Shown piece after piece: positions 1-8,555 of a DNA stretch of 49,328 bases. How positions within the stretch are numbered: position 1 is the stretch's first letter; the number at the start of each line of letters is the position of its first letter. The translations under genes were made by a program, and so were the position numbers. Origin of the DNA: Lysinibacillus sp. BPa_S21 (lineage in GTDB: Bacteria > Bacillota > Bacilli > Bacillales_A > Planococcaceae); assembly GCF_023337795.1 (NCBI RefSeq), contig NZ_JALIRS010000020.1:1-49328 (forward strand). The letters run 5' to 3'. A model generated the notes under the pieces. That model did no database searches. It saw only the letters and a list, made by a program, of their open reading frames with translations, and was not told where the DNA came from.

Positions 1-292
1 AAATGTTTTCTGTAGCGAAAGCAAAGCGGCAGCTACAATTGTTTTATCTGTGCGAAAGCGAAGCGACAGCAACAAATATTTTCTGTAGCGAAAGCAAAGC
101 GGCAGCTACAATTGTTTTATCTGTGCGAAAGCGAAGCGACAGCAACAAATGTTTTCTGTAGCGAAAGCAAAGCGGCAGCTACAATTGTTTTATCTGTGCG
201 AAAGCGAAGCGACAGCAACAAATATTTTCTGTAGCGAAAGCAAAGCGGCAGCTACAATTGTTTTATCTGTGCGAAAGCGAAGCGACAGCAAC
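1..292. repeat. 73-bp tandem repeat, four copies
   Basis: Four head-to-tail units start at 1, 74, 147 and 220. Units 1 and 3 read AAATGTTTT at their start and units 2 and 4 read AAATATTTT, so the array probably grew by doubling of a 146-bp dimer. Each unit carries two GC-rich motifs: one bounded by TGTAGC and GCTACA (inverted repeats) around a GCGAAAGC core, and a second variant TGTGCGAAAGCGAAGCGACAG. The array begins at or before the window edge, so the true copy number is unknown. An ORF crosses it in frame but has no ribosome binding site and is not called. Confidence 0.95.
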
Positions 293-335
293 AAAGCGCC
301 CAGCTGGAACGGAAATCAACCCCACGTTATGCTAA
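293..335 (-). repeat. Fragment of dispersed element (reverse orientation)
   Basis: This stretch is the reverse complement of the left end of the elements at 33646 and 40449 (the part reading GTTGATTTCCGTTCC then GGGCGC). It directly abuts the 73-bp array, so the array seems to lie inside, or to have grown out of, a copy of the element. The rest of 336-483 is AT-rich leader of the next gene. Confidence 0.75.
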
Positions 336-483
336 TGAGCCACAATTTATCAAGAATACTTCAAATTGATGCATCTATTGGATTAAATTTTAAATTTTTC
401 CATGCATACCTGATTATTATTTCCTTTTTTTGCTGATTATAAAAAATAGAATAGTTTCTATACATTTTGAGGGGAGGATTCCG

Positions 484-1230
484 ATGAGTCCAGAAAAGGA
501 TATTTCACGTCGTGATTTTTTAAAAACAACAGGGATTGCAGCAGGTACATTAGTCGGCGGTGGATTAATAGGAGGTCTTGTAGGCTATAACATGCCTAGT
601 AAAGGAACCGCCACGCAAGAGCATGGTCAGCATGGAACCGCTACTGGAGAGACTGGCTCGCCAAAAGCTAAAATGTTTTTTATGAATCAAAGAGATTTTA
701 ATATTTTAGCGAATGCTACTGAACGTATTTTTCCTGAAGATGATTTAGGTCCAGGAGCAAAGGGCTTAGATGTACCTTACTTTATCGATCATCAACTAGC
801 AGGACAATACGGTAGCAACTCTAAAGAATATATGCATGGACCGTTTGCTGAAGGTGCTCCAACGCAAGGTTATCAGAGCCGTTTAACCCGTGCAGAGATT
901 TTTAAACAAGGTGTTCAAAGGTTAGAGGATGAGGCACAGAATCGCTACAAGAAGAGCTTCAATGATATTGAAGGGAAGCAAATGGATGAAATTTTAACCG
1001 CCTTCCAGAAAGGTGACGTAAAAATGAATGGTGTTACATCCGCTTTCTTCTTTACATTATTACGTGCAGCAACATTAGAGGGTGCTTACTCGGACCCTAT
1101 ATATGGTGGAAATCGCAATATGGATGGCTGGCGTATGAAAAACTTTCCTGGTCATCAGATGGCGTATATTACGCAAATCGAAGATCCGAAATTCCAAAAA
1201 ATTGAGCCTAATTCATTAGGCAGTCACTAA
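484..1230 (+). CDS. Tat-exported gluconate 2-dehydrogenase subunit 3 family protein
   Basis: A 248-aa small subunit of a gluconate/sorbitol-type FAD dehydrogenase. Residues 8-14 read SRRDFLK, a textbook twin-arginine motif, followed by a Gly/Ala-rich hydrophobic stretch (about 19-40), so it should be exported folded by Tat. The rest matches subunit 3 family features (a FFFTLLRAATLEGAYSDP-like block near the middle and a C-terminal GW..FPG segment). ATG 484 is chosen because GGGGAGG lies 6 bp upstream; the frame stays open 54 nt further up from a TTG with no good site. It is followed by the GMC subunit after 18 bp, then tatA and tatC, so it most likely carries the signal-less GMC partner across the membrane. 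Confidence 0.9.
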   Translation: MSPEKDISRRDFLKTTGIAAGTLVGGGLIGGLVGYNMPSKGTATQEHGQHGTATGETGSPKAKMFFMNQRDFNILANATERIFPEDDLGPGAKGLDVPYFIDHQLAGQYGSNSKEYMHGPFAEGAPTQGYQSRLTRAEIFKQGVQRLEDEAQNRYKKSFNDIEGKQMDEILTAFQKGDVKMNGVTSAFFFTLLRAATLEGAYSDPIYGGNRNMDGWRMKNFPGHQMAYITQIEDPKFQKIEPNSLGSH

Positions 1231-1248
1231 ATAGAAGGAGGTCAGAAT

Positions 1249-2961
1249 ATGGCAAAAACATTACCAAGTGTGGATGTTGTAACAGTCGGAGTAGGTTGGA
1301 CCGGTGGCATTGTCGCTGCAGAGTGCTCAAAGGCAGGTTTAAAGGTCGTTGGGTTAGAGCGCGGACAAAAGCGCGGCACAGAAGATTATATGACTATTCA
1401 TGACGAGTATCGTTATGCAATTCGCTACGATATTATGCAAAACCTTTCAAAGGAAACAGTAAGCTTCCGTAATAATCGGAATATGAAGGCATTGCCAATG
1501 CGTCAGCTCGGCTCCTTTTTACTTGGTGAAGGGCTTGGTGGCTCAGGTACACACTGGAACGGTATGACGTATCGCTTCTTACCCTATGATTTTCAAATTA
1601 AAACATTAACAGACAAACGGTATGGACCAAAAAAGCTTGGACCTGATTATTTATTACAGGATTGGGGATTAACATACGACGAACTTGAGCCCTATTTCGA
1701 TAAATTCGAAAAAACAGCGGGTATTTCTGGTGATGATAAAAACCCATTTAGCGGAAAACGTTCAAATCCTTATCCGACGGGGCCAATGAAAATGACACCA
1801 ATGCTCGCACAATTTGAACAGGCTGCAAAGAAGTTAAAATTATCGCCTTACATGGTACCTTCTGCAAATTTATCAGAAGTTTATAAGAACCCTGACGGTG
1901 AAACGATTAATGCTTGTCAATATTGCGGCTTCTGTGAACGCTTCGGTTGTGAATATGGCGCCAAATCATCTGCAGAGGTTACGGTTGTGCCAACTGCATT
2001 AAAAACAAATAATTTTGACTTACGCTATAATTCCAATGTTGTTGAAATCTTAAAGAAAGGCAATAAAGTAACCGGTGTCCGATACATCGATACGATATCT
2101 GGTGAAGAGTTTATCCAACCAGCAAACGCTGTTGTACTCACTAGTTATGTCTTTAATAATGCCAAGCTATTGATGGTCTCTAATATAGGGGAACGCTATG
2201 ATCCAGCTACTGGCAAAGGGACACTTGGAAGAAATTATTGCTATCAAATACTACCTGGAGCGGCAGGATTTTTCGATGAGCAGTATAACACGTTTATGGG
2301 GGCTGGTTCACTCGGGGTGAGTTTAGATGACTATAATGGCGATAATTTCGATCATAGCGACTTAGATTTTATTCACGGTGGAAATATCGCTCTAACGCAA
2401 ACAGGTGCACGCCCTATCGGCTCAAATCCAACACCTCCTGATACGCCAACATGGGGGACAGAATTTAAAAAGCAATCGATTCATTACTATACCCGCTCAT
2501 TCGGGATTGGTGCACAGGGGGCATCGATGCCACATAAAGAAAATTATTTGTCTCTAGATTCTACGTATAAGGATGCTTATGGCTTACCTTTAGTACAGTT
2601 AACGTACAACTTTACAGATCAGGATCGAGCACTTCATAAATATATTTCAGCACGTGCGGCTGACATTATGAAAGAAATGGGCGCCAAAATTGTTGTTCCA
2701 AACGCTGAAATCACTGATTACAATATTGTACCGTATCAAACAACCCACAATACAGGTGGAACAGTAATGAGCTTGAAGCCAGAGGATGGCGTTGTGAATA
2801 ACTACTTGCAGCATTGGCAAGTAGAAAATCTTTTTGCTGTAAGTGCCGGAAACTTTGCACACAACAGTGGTTATAACCCTACAGGTACCTTAGGGGCACT
2901 AGCCTACCGTTGCGCAGAGGGTGTTGTGAAATATAGCAAATCAGGCGGTTCCTTAGTTTAA
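1249..2961 (+). CDS. GMC-family FAD dehydrogenase, catalytic subunit
   Basis: A 570-aa glucose-methanol-choline oxidoreductase. The N-terminus has a Rossmann FAD site (G14-x-G16-x-x-G19 with Glu37 at the end of the second strand) and the C-terminus has the GMC_oxred_C block with [12 protein letters not shown]. Cys223, Cys226, Cys229 and Cys234 form C-x2-C-x2-C-x4-C, which resembles the iron-sulphur site known in multi-subunit FAD glucose/gluconate dehydrogenases. There is no signal peptide, so co-export with the upstream Tat subunit is inferred. AGGAGG lies 7 bp before the ATG. No cytochrome c subunit is encoded nearby, so the electron acceptor is unknown. The substrate (a sugar, sugar acid or polyol) cannot be told from sequence. 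Confidence 0.92.
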   Translation: MAKTLPSVDVVTVGVGWTGGIVAAECSKAGLKVVGLERGQKRGTEDYMTIHDEYRYAIRYDIMQNLSKETVSFRNNRNMKALPMRQLGSFLLGEGLGGSGTHWNGMTYRFLPYDFQIKTLTDKRYGPKKLGPDYLLQDWGLTYDELEPYFDKFEKTAGISGDDKNPFSGKRSNPYPTGPMKMTPMLAQFEQAAKKLKLSPYMVPSANLSEVYKNPDGETINACQYCGFCERFGCEYGAKSSAEVTVVPTALKTNNFDLRYNSNVVEILKKGNKVTGVRYIDTISGEEFIQPANAVVLTSYVFNNAKLLMVSNIGERYDPATGKGTLGRNYCYQILPGAAGFFDEQYNTFMGAGSLGVSLDDYNGDNFDHSDLDFIHGGNIALTQTGARPIGSNPTPPDTPTWGTEFKKQSIHYYTRSFGIGAQGASMPHKENYLSLDSTYKDAYGLPLVQLTYNFTDQDRALHKYISARAADIMKEMGAKIVVPNAEITDYNIVPYQTTHNTGGTVMSLKPEDGVVNNYLQHWQVENLFAVSAGNFAHNSGYNPTGTLGALAYRCAEGVVKYSKSGGSLV

Positions 2962-2993
2962 AAACTAGGCATTTTAGAAAAGGAGGCAAGACT

Positions 2994-3197
2994 ATGGGAG
3001 GTTTTGGAGCAATGGGTTTACCTGGGTTAATCATCATTTTGGTCATTGTTTTAATCGTATTTGGTCCAAAAAAACTGCCAGAAATCGGCGGTGCAGTCGG
3101 TAAAACATTTGCAGAGTTTAAAAAGTCAACGAAGGGCCTTATCGATGACGAGGATGATTCAACGAAAAAAGAAGAAAAAAAATCTGACGCTTCGTAG
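2994..3197 (+). CDS. tatA: Twin-arginine translocase pore subunit TatA
   Basis: A 67-aa protein with one N-terminal membrane helix (about residues 8-24), the FGPKKLPE hinge, an amphipathic helix and an acidic/lysine-rich tail, the standard TatA layout. AGGAGG is 8 bp upstream of the ATG. It sits between the Tat-dependent dehydrogenase genes and tatC, so this is a TatAC pair (no TatB, as is normal in Bacilli) that probably serves this substrate, much as B. subtilis has substrate-dedicated TatAC pairs. Confidence 0.95.
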   Translation: MGGFGAMGLPGLIIILVIVLIVFGPKKLPEIGGAVGKTFAEFKKSTKGLIDDEDDSTKKEEKKSDAS

Positions 3198-3208
3198 GAG
3201 GTTTTCCT

Positions 3209-4054
3209 ATGGATCCATATGAAGAAGGCAAAAGAAAATATTTAAGTCCACTTGATAAGAAAGAAACTGAGCCTCTCATACCTGTAGAGGCTTTTGTTGA
3301 AGTTCCAGTAGAGATAATTGAACAGGATATGGTAGCTGATGAACCGCTTATTCCAATTGCATCATTGCTTGAACATCTTACTGAACTTAGAAAACAAATG
3401 ATTAAAGGGCTTTTCGTATTTATTGTATTTTTTATTATCGTGTTCTCCACTATTAATATTTGGTTTCCTTATGTAACCCGGGGACATTCACTAATTATTT
3501 TGGGACCTTTAGAAGTTGTGAAATTTTACATGACGATTTCCACAACACTAGCATTCGGGCTATCTATGCCCTTTTTAGTTCATTTTTTATGGAGCTTCGT
3601 AAAACCTGGTTTAAAAGAAGAAGAAAGCCGTTTCCTCGGTCTTTATGCACCTGTTATGCTGGTACTCTTTTTAATAGGCGTAGCTTTCGGTTACTTTATT
3701 GTGAATCCACTCAGCTATTCCTTTTTAGTCAGTATAGGGGCAACTAATTTTGATGTGATGGTATCAGCAAATGAATACATGCATTTTTTAGTGATGACAA
3801 CTGTACCACTCGGACTACTCTTTGAATTACCTATTGTAGCCCTTTTTTTATCGTCCATTGGTGTTCTAACGGCTGAATCCATGAAAAAAATACGAGGCTG
3901 GTCTTATATCGGGATGGGCGTTGGTTCCGCCGTGATTACACCACCCGACTTTATTAGTCAGCTACTCGTATTAATTCCAATGATTATTTTATATGAAATA
4001 AGCATTTATCTTGTTAAACGTATAGAGCGTAAACAAATAGAAAGCACTGCGTAG
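3209..4054 (+). CDS. tatC: Twin-arginine translocase receptor subunit TatC
   Basis: A 281-aa TatC with six predicted membrane helices. The conserved HLTELRK motif follows an unusual acidic cytoplasmic N-terminal extension of about 50 residues; most Bacillus TatC proteins start close to that motif. TatC binds the twin-arginine signal. The ribosome binding site AGGAGG overlaps the tatA stop codon, giving tight coupling. The stop codon lies inside the terminator stem at 4043-4069. Confidence 0.95.
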   Translation: MDPYEEGKRKYLSPLDKKETEPLIPVEAFVEVPVEIIEQDMVADEPLIPIASLLEHLTELRKQMIKGLFVFIVFFIIVFSTINIWFPYVTRGHSLIILGPLEVVKFYMTISTTLAFGLSMPFLVHFLWSFVKPGLKEEESRFLGLYAPVMLVLFLIGVAFGYFIVNPLSYSFLVSIGATNFDVMVSANEYMHFLVMTTVPLGLLFELPIVALFLSSIGVLTAESMKKIRGWSYIGMGVGSAVITPPDFISQLLVLIPMIILYEISIYLVKRIERKQIESTA

Positions 4055-4078
4055 CAAAGACGCAGTGCTTATTTTTTC
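4043..4078. terminator. Bidirectional terminator between tatC and the phosphoesterase gene
   Basis: Perfect 10-bp stem AGCACTGCGT (4043-4052) and ACGCAGTGCT (4060-4069), 7-nt loop, followed by a T-rich tract on the plus strand. It contains the tatC stop and touches the stop of the converging gene at 4069. Confidence 0.85.
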
Positions 4079-4890
4079 TTTAATTCCATTACAAGAATCT
4101 CTGGCGGGTTAAAAATCCGAATAGGTACTGTACTATTGCCTAATCCTCGACTAACGGCCATAGTTGTTGCGCCTTCTTCAAAAACGCCAGCCGTATATTT
4201 CGGGAATATTCCTTGTCCTCGTGCAAAAAGACCACCAATACCAGGAATTCGAACTTGTCCACCATGTGCATGTCCCGCAAATACTAAATCAATTCCATAT
4301 TCCACATACGTATTAAACACTTCTGGTCGATGCGCTAGTAAAATTGTTAATACATTAGGCGGAACATTTTTTGTTGCTATCTCTAGCATTTCTTTCGTTG
4401 TTCTACCCGATAACGGATCTTCGATGCCAACAATCGCCAAGCGCTCCCCGTCGCGCTCAATAACGGTCGATTCATTGGACAACACATGTACCCCTAACGA
4501 TGATAGCTCGTCATAAATTACATTCACTTTATTCGTCGCTACTTCATGGTTTCCTAGTACATAATAGACATCCGCTACTTTAACTAACCCTCTAACAGCT
4601 TGCAAGCTTCGCTCCAGATTATAACGATTACTATCAACTAAATCACCTGTAATAAAAATCAGGTCAGGATTTGTTGTTTTCACCTTAGCTATGAGTTTCT
4701 CTTGCTGTTCGCCAAAGAGAGCATCCTGTAAATCTGTTATTTGTGTAATGCGTAGCCCATTAAAGCTGGCAGGCGCTTTTTCTGACTCGAATTCATACTT
4801 GCTTACGACCAGCCAGTGATTGTTTACGTACAAAAAAATGACTATAAAAACAACAAAAAAAGCTACATATAATAATTTTTTCAATCGCAA
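4069..4890 (-). CDS. Membrane-anchored metallophosphoesterase, YkuE-like
   Basis: A 273-aa calcineurin-like phosphoesterase with one N-terminal membrane anchor (residues 4-24) and an extracytoplasmic catalytic domain. Visible metal-site motifs are GDLVDS, GNHE, LLAHRPE and AGHAHGGQ. The first motif, normally D-x-H, reads TDLQD: the metal-ligand His is Gln (codon CAG). The start is a TTG. Two TTG codons (4890 and 4884) lie in frame after AGTGAG; the second has the more usual spacing. B. subtilis YkuE is a Tat substrate, but no twin-arginine motif is seen here. Confidence 0.85.
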   Translation of the reverse strand: MRLKKLLYVAFFVVFIVIFLYVNNHWLVVSKYEFESEKAPASFNGLRITQITDLQDALFGEQQEKLIAKVKTTNPDLIFITGDLVDSNRYNLERSLQAVRGLVKVADVYYVLGNHEVATNKVNVIYDELSSLGVHVLSNESTVIERDGERLAIVGIEDPLSGRTTKEMLEIATKNVPPNVLTILLAHRPEVFNTYVEYGIDLVFAGHAHGGQVRIPGIGGLFARGQGIFPKYTAGVFEEGATTMAVSRGLGNSTVPIRIFNPPEILVMELKKK

Positions 4891-5085
4891 TCGCTCACTT
4901 TGTGGCTACTTTTCAGAAAAAATCTGACCCCTCTATTATAAGCATAAAACAAAGTAATTGTAACCATATACACATAAAATCATTAGATTGAACAAAAAGA
5001 ACAACCTAAAATGTACTGTAAACTAAGGTTCTGACTAGCGAGCTTTTCTAGCGGATCTTCATATATTGATATGAATATAAGTAAT

Positions 5086-5130
5086 CAAAAAACGCATTCA
5101 GACACTCCTTTAATAGAGTCTAAATGCGTT
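5086..5130 (-). terminator. Terminator of the amino acid ABC operon
   Basis: Stem of 13 bp with one mismatch (5091-5103 with 5118-5130), then six T on the minus strand, just past the ATPase stop codon. The stretch 4900-5085 shows nothing else I can support. Confidence 0.8.
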
Positions 5131-5137
5131 TTATCAC

Positions 5138-5860
5138 TTATAGTACTTTTTCTAAAAAATCCTTCGCACGCTGTGTAGATGGTGATGAGAAAAACTGCTC
5201 TGGTGATGCATCCTCAATTAATTTTCCGCCATCTAGGAATAGTATACGGTCAGCCACTTCACGTGCAAAGCCCATTTCATGCGTTACGATTAACATCGTC
5301 ATCCCCGTATCAGCAAGATTTTTCATAACGGCTAATACCTCTTTTACCATTTCAGGGTCAAGAGCTGAAGTAGGCTCGTCAAATAAAATTACTTTTGGGT
5401 CCATTGCAAGTGCTCGAGCAATGGCAACGCGTTGCTTCTGCCCTCCTGATAGACGGCTTGGATATTCATTGCGCTTATCAAATAGGCCTACTTTCGTTAA
5501 TAACTCTTCAGCCTTTTTAATAGCCGCTGCCTTATCCATTCCTTTCACATTAATCGGCGCGTATGTTAAATTTTCAAGTACCGTTTTATGAGGGAAAAGA
5601 TGAAAATGCTGAAATACCATACCGACTTCTTCACGGATTTTCATAATGTTTGTCCCTTTGTCCGTTAGAACATCACCCGCAATTGTAATCTTTCCGCTCG
5701 TTGGTTCCTCTAATAGATTTAAACAGCGTAAGAATGTTGATTTACCAGATCCTGATGGTCCAATAATAGCAATTACTTCTTTTTCTTTAATTTCTGTTGA
5801 AATACCTTTTAGTACTTCATTTTTTCCATATGATTTGTGTAAATCTTCAATTTTAATCAC
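5138..5860 (-). CDS. Polar amino acid ABC transporter ATPase, GlnQ family
   Basis: A 240-aa ATPase that powers import of a polar amino acid. It has Walker [10 protein letters not shown], signature [15 protein letters not shown], Walker [14 protein letters not shown] and the H-loop in VTHEMGF. It overlaps the permease gene by 8 bp and is the last gene of the binding protein-permease-ATPase operon. Length and motifs fit the GlnQ/ArtM/TcyC group; the substrate is not determinable. Confidence 0.93.
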   Translation of the reverse strand: MIKIEDLHKSYGKNEVLKGISTEIKEKEVIAIIGPSGSGKSTFLRCLNLLEEPTSGKITIAGDVLTDKGTNIMKIREEVGMVFQHFHLFPHKTVLENLTYAPINVKGMDKAAAIKKAEELLTKVGLFDKRNEYPSRLSGGQKQRVAIARALAMDPKVILFDEPTSALDPEMVKEVLAVMKNLADTGMTMLIVTHEMGFAREVADRILFLDGGKLIEDASPEQFFSSPSTQRAKDFLEKVL

Positions 5861-6512
5861 TTTTTCTCATTCCTTTCTCGATTCGTTTACCAAGGAACGT
5901 TAGTATAAGTGTCATGATGTAGTAGATTACACCTGCAAATAGTAAAGGTTCAAGATAACGATATGTTGCACCACCTACAATGTAAGCACGGCGCATAATA
6001 TCAAGTGCACTAATAACTGTAACTACAGCTGTTTCTTTATTTAATGTAATAAACTCATTCACTAAAGATGGTAAAATGTTCTTTATTGCTTGTGGGATAA
6101 TAATATCCTTCATCATCTTTGTATATGGAATACCGAGTGCTTGTGCCGCTTCCATCTGTCCTTTATCTACCGCATTAATACCAGCGCGAATGATTTCAGA
6201 AATATAAGCACCTGAGTTTAACCCGAATGCAATAATAGCTGTTGGAACTGGGTCAATTTGAATATCTAATAGCTGTGGCACTGCATAGTAAATAATCATT
6301 AATTGTAGTACGAGCGGTGTACCACGGAAAATTGATGTATAAAAATCTGCAAACCAACGCAATACATTCACTTTACCAATTTTGCATAACGCTAGTAATA
6401 TCCCAATTATAAAACCGATGATTGATGCACCGATTGCAATCTGAAGTGTAACACCTATCCCTTTTAATATATAAGGAATAGAGGGAATAATAGCTGTAAA
6501 ATCTAAATTCAC
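5853..6512 (-). CDS. Polar amino acid ABC transporter permease
   Basis: A 219-aa HisM/GlnP-type permease with about five membrane helices and the EAA loop ([23 protein letters not shown]) that docks on the ATPase. It starts with GTG at 6512 with an AGGAGG-rich site close upstream. It is separated from the binding protein gene by a stable hairpin (6559-6584). Confidence 0.92.
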   Translation of the reverse strand: MNLDFTAIIPSIPYILKGIGVTLQIAIGASIIGFIIGILLALCKIGKVNVLRWFADFYTSIFRGTPLVLQLMIIYYAVPQLLDIQIDPVPTAIIAFGLNSGAYISEIIRAGINAVDKGQMEAAQALGIPYTKMMKDIIIPQAIKNILPSLVNEFITLNKETAVVTVISALDIMRRAYIVGGATYRYLEPLLFAGVIYYIMTLILTFLGKRIEKGMRKSD

Positions 6513-6558
6513 AGTGCCCCCTCCTTTCTTGTATTCTTTTAAAGAAATGAAAGTATAA

Positions 6559-6584
6559 GCGATAGCTCGAAATAGAGCTATCGC
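6559..6584 (-). other. Intercistronic hairpin
   Basis: Perfect 10-bp stem GCGATAGCTC/GAGCTATCGC with a 6-nt loop between the binding-protein and permease genes, with no T-run after it on the minus strand. Such hairpins usually protect or partly terminate the upstream mRNA so that binding protein exceeds transporter; that role is inferred. Confidence 0.7.
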
Positions 6585-6596
6585 AGTTTAACTTGC

Positions 6597-7400
6597 TTAT
6601 TTAACTTTTAACCATTTTTCTTCTAGCTCTTTAATTTTGCCTTCAGCCTCTAATTCTTTTAATGCTTTGTTAATTTTATCTTTAAGATCGCTCCCTTTTT
6701 GAACAGCGATTGCTTTAAAGTCTTCAGGTTGCTCTTTCACAAGAAACGCCTCTAGTTTATCGTTCGTATCAAGATAACCTTTTGCTACACCACTTTCTAC
6801 AATTCCAGCATCTAAACGTTTTGACATCATGTCTTGAATAATTTCAGGAATTCGTGTACGCCCTTCAACTGTAGCATCTACTTCTTTAGCAATTTTGTTA
6901 CCTAACTTTTCTTGAATAGAAGCGTTTTGAACACCGATTTTTTTACCAGCTAAATCAGCCTCTTTTTTAATTCCACTATCTTTTTTCACAACAAACACTT
7001 GCTCTGTTTGATTATATTTGTCAGAGAAATCTACAACTTTTTCACGTTCTTTATCAGGTGACATACCAGAAATAACAACATCCACTTTACCTGCTTGTAG
7101 AGCTGGTACTAGACTATTGAAGTCTATATCTTGAACTTGCATTTCTGCACCAATCTTGTCACCAACTAATTTAATTAAATCGATATCAAAACCAATAATA
7201 TCTTCACCTTTTGCAGCATCAACATACTCGAATGGTGCATAATCAGATGAAGTACCTACTTTTAATACTTGTTTTTGTTCTGTGCCTTCGTTAGCATTTG
7301 ATTTTTTATCACTTGCTTTATCTTCTTTTGCTCCACATGCTGCTAGTACAGCAATTACTAGAACAAGCATTAGCATGAAAAATTTGTTCTTCATATTCAC
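6597..7400 (-). CDS. Amino acid ABC transporter substrate-binding lipoprotein
   Basis: A 267-aa family 3 solute-binding protein. The signal sequence ends in the lipobox LAAC, so it is lipid-anchored outside the membrane. The mature part has the VGTSSDYAPFEY start and the VDVVISGMSPDKEREKVVDFSDKY block typical of the family. AAGGGGATC lies about 10 bp before the ATG. It is the first gene of the operon; an inverted repeat at 7462-7491 lies in its leader. Confidence 0.93.
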   Translation of the reverse strand: MNMKNKFFMLMLVLVIAVLAACGAKEDKASDKKSNANEGTEQKQVLKVGTSSDYAPFEYVDAAKGEDIIGFDIDLIKLVGDKIGAEMQVQDIDFNSLVPALQAGKVDVVISGMSPDKEREKVVDFSDKYNQTEQVFVVKKDSGIKKEADLAGKKIGVQNASIQEKLGNKIAKEVDATVEGRTRIPEIIQDMMSKRLDAGIVESGVAKGYLDTNDKLEAFLVKEQPEDFKAIAVQKGSDLKDKINKALKELEAEGKIKELEEKWLKVK

Positions 7401-7461
7401 AGATCCCCTTTTATTTATGTTTTATTGTTTATGAAACTTGTATTCTTGAAAATAGCGAATG

Positions 7462-7491
7462 GATATTTATTCACTCAAGAGAATAAATATC
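7462..7491. promoter_or_regulatory. Inverted repeat in leader of the amino acid ABC operon
   Basis: Perfect 11-bp arms GATATTTATTC and GAATAAATATC around an 8-nt loop, about 60 bp upstream of the binding protein start and just downstream of the proposed -10. It could be an operator or an RNA hairpin; there is no T-run, so it is not a simple terminator. Confidence 0.55.
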
Positions 7492-7502
7492 TATCTGCTA
7501 AT

Positions 7503-7531
7503 AAGATATACTTTTTTGAAGTAATAATCAA
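7503..7531 (-). promoter_or_regulatory. Possible sigma-A promoter of the amino acid ABC operon
   Basis: On the minus strand TTGATT (7531-7526) and TATCTT (7508-7503) are 17 bp apart, immediately upstream of the inverted repeat. Two mismatches in each hexamer, so this is tentative. Confidence 0.4.
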
Positions 7532-7680
7532 GCTAATCTGAAAATTTCCCAATAAAACATTATACACATAATTTTCTGATAATACAATCTATTCCATTCA
7601 GCCCAAAAAATATGCTTATCGCCATCACCTGCACAATTCTTTTAAAGGAAAGCGGGATTAAAAATAATAGTAGGATACAT

Positions 7681-7806
7681 TGTGTTGTTTGGAGAAGCAT
7701 CGCTCGACTCCTGCGGGAAAGCAAGACAGACGAGACCCCGCACGAAGCGTAGCGTAGGAGGAGGCTAAGCGCTCGCCCGTTGGAAAGCGAACGCAATGCT
7801 CCGGAA
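7681..7806. repeat. Dispersed GC-rich intergenic element
   Basis: GC-rich block in AT-rich surroundings carrying phrases shared with the element at 34165-34372 (GAGACAGACGAGACCC-like, GCGTAGCG, CTCGCCCG). ORFs through it have no ribosome binding site. It fills the gap between the amino acid ABC operon and the mrp terminator; 7560-7680 holds nothing else I can support. Confidence 0.65.
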
Positions 7807-7830
7807 AACAACAATAGGGTCACAGTGCCA

Positions 7831-7874
7831 TGAAAAAAGCGAGGTATTCAACGATTTAATCTTGAATACCTCGC
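7831..7874 (-). terminator. Terminator of the mrp operon
   Basis: Perfect 13-bp stem (7839-7851 with 7862-7874), 10-nt loop, followed by six T on the minus strand, 60 bp after the mrpG stop. Confidence 0.88.
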
Positions 7875-7933
7875 GAAGTGAGAAGATATAGACTTTTTCA
7901 GTGCCCCCCAAAATGGAGATCTCGCCACTTATC

Positions 7934-8296
7934 TTATTTTTCATCTGGAAATAGCTTTTCCTTCAACTCATCCTCACCAGATCCTTCTGCTAAAGGTACG
8001 CGGGAGCGATACGCTGCACGGCATATTAAGTGCCCTGCTACAGGAGCTGTTACAAAAACGAAGAGAATTCCTAAAATTAAACGAACACTCACATATCCAT
8101 CATGTACCCAAAAGTAAATAAATGCGCCTAATAGACATGTTAAGACCGACAATGTTGAACTTTTCGTTGCAGCATGTGAGCGTGTGTATACGTCAGGTAA
8201 ACGAATCATCCCTAATGCACTAATTACACTGACAATGGAGCCAATCAATATAAGTATGACTGCCGCCCATTCAATCATTTGATTTACGTTCAACAA
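7934..8296 (-). CDS. mrpG: Na+/H+ antiporter subunit MrpG
   Basis: About 120 aa with three membrane helices and the family motif RLPDVYTRSHAATKSSTLSV. It is the last subunit of the Mrp complex. It overlaps mrpF by 26 bp. The start is uncertain: two TTG codons (8296, 8293) follow AGAGGTG, and an ATG lies at 8278; the TTG at 8293 has the most usable spacing. Confidence 0.92.
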   Translation of the reverse strand: MLNVNQMIEWAAVILILIGSIVSVISALGMIRLPDVYTRSHAATKSSTLSVLTCLLGAFIYFWVHDGYVSVRLILGILFVFVTAPVAGHLICRAAYRSRVPLAEGSGEDELKEKLFPDEK

Positions 8297-8555
8297 TCAC
8301 ACCTCTTTCAATATATTTCGTAAATGCAATCGTGCCGATAAAAGCTAAAATACCCAATATTAAAATGGCTTCTAAATACGCCTTTGTTTTCAATATGATT
8401 GAGACGATAGCGATTGCTGAAAGTAAATTAACCCCTATTGTATCAAGTGCTATGGCACGGTCAGGCAACGAAGGACCTCGAATCACACGAAACAGCGACA
8501 ACGCAATCGATACACTGAATAATGCAAGAGCCAATAGTAAAATTTTTTCAATCAC
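8271..8555 (-). CDS. mrpF: Na+/H+ antiporter subunit MrpF
   Basis: A 94-aa protein with three membrane helices and the conserved RVIRGPSLPDRAIALDTIGVN block. It starts with GTG overlapping the mrpE stop by one base, so translation is coupled. In B. subtilis MrpF also affects bile acid efflux; whether that applies here is unknown. Confidence 0.93.
   Translation of the reverse strand: MIEKILLLALALFSVSIALSLFRVIRGPSLPDRAIALDTIGVNLLSAIAIVSIILKTKAYLEAILILGILAFIGTIAFTKYIERGVIVERKSND

Noticed and set aside
1..292. 73-bp array as a CRISPR
   Set aside because: The whole unit is repeated almost identically; there are no unique spacers and no cas genes.
149..436. Reading frame through the 73-bp repeats
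   Set aside because: No ribosome binding site, and the frame is open only because of the repeat sequence.
7681..7806. Insertion sequence remnant
   Set aside because: GC-rich block, but no transposase fragment, terminal inverted repeats or target duplication could be seen.
7560..7823. 87-codon minus-strand frame
   Set aside because: Lies over a dispersed element, with Ser/Leu/Arg-rich composition and no ribosome binding site.
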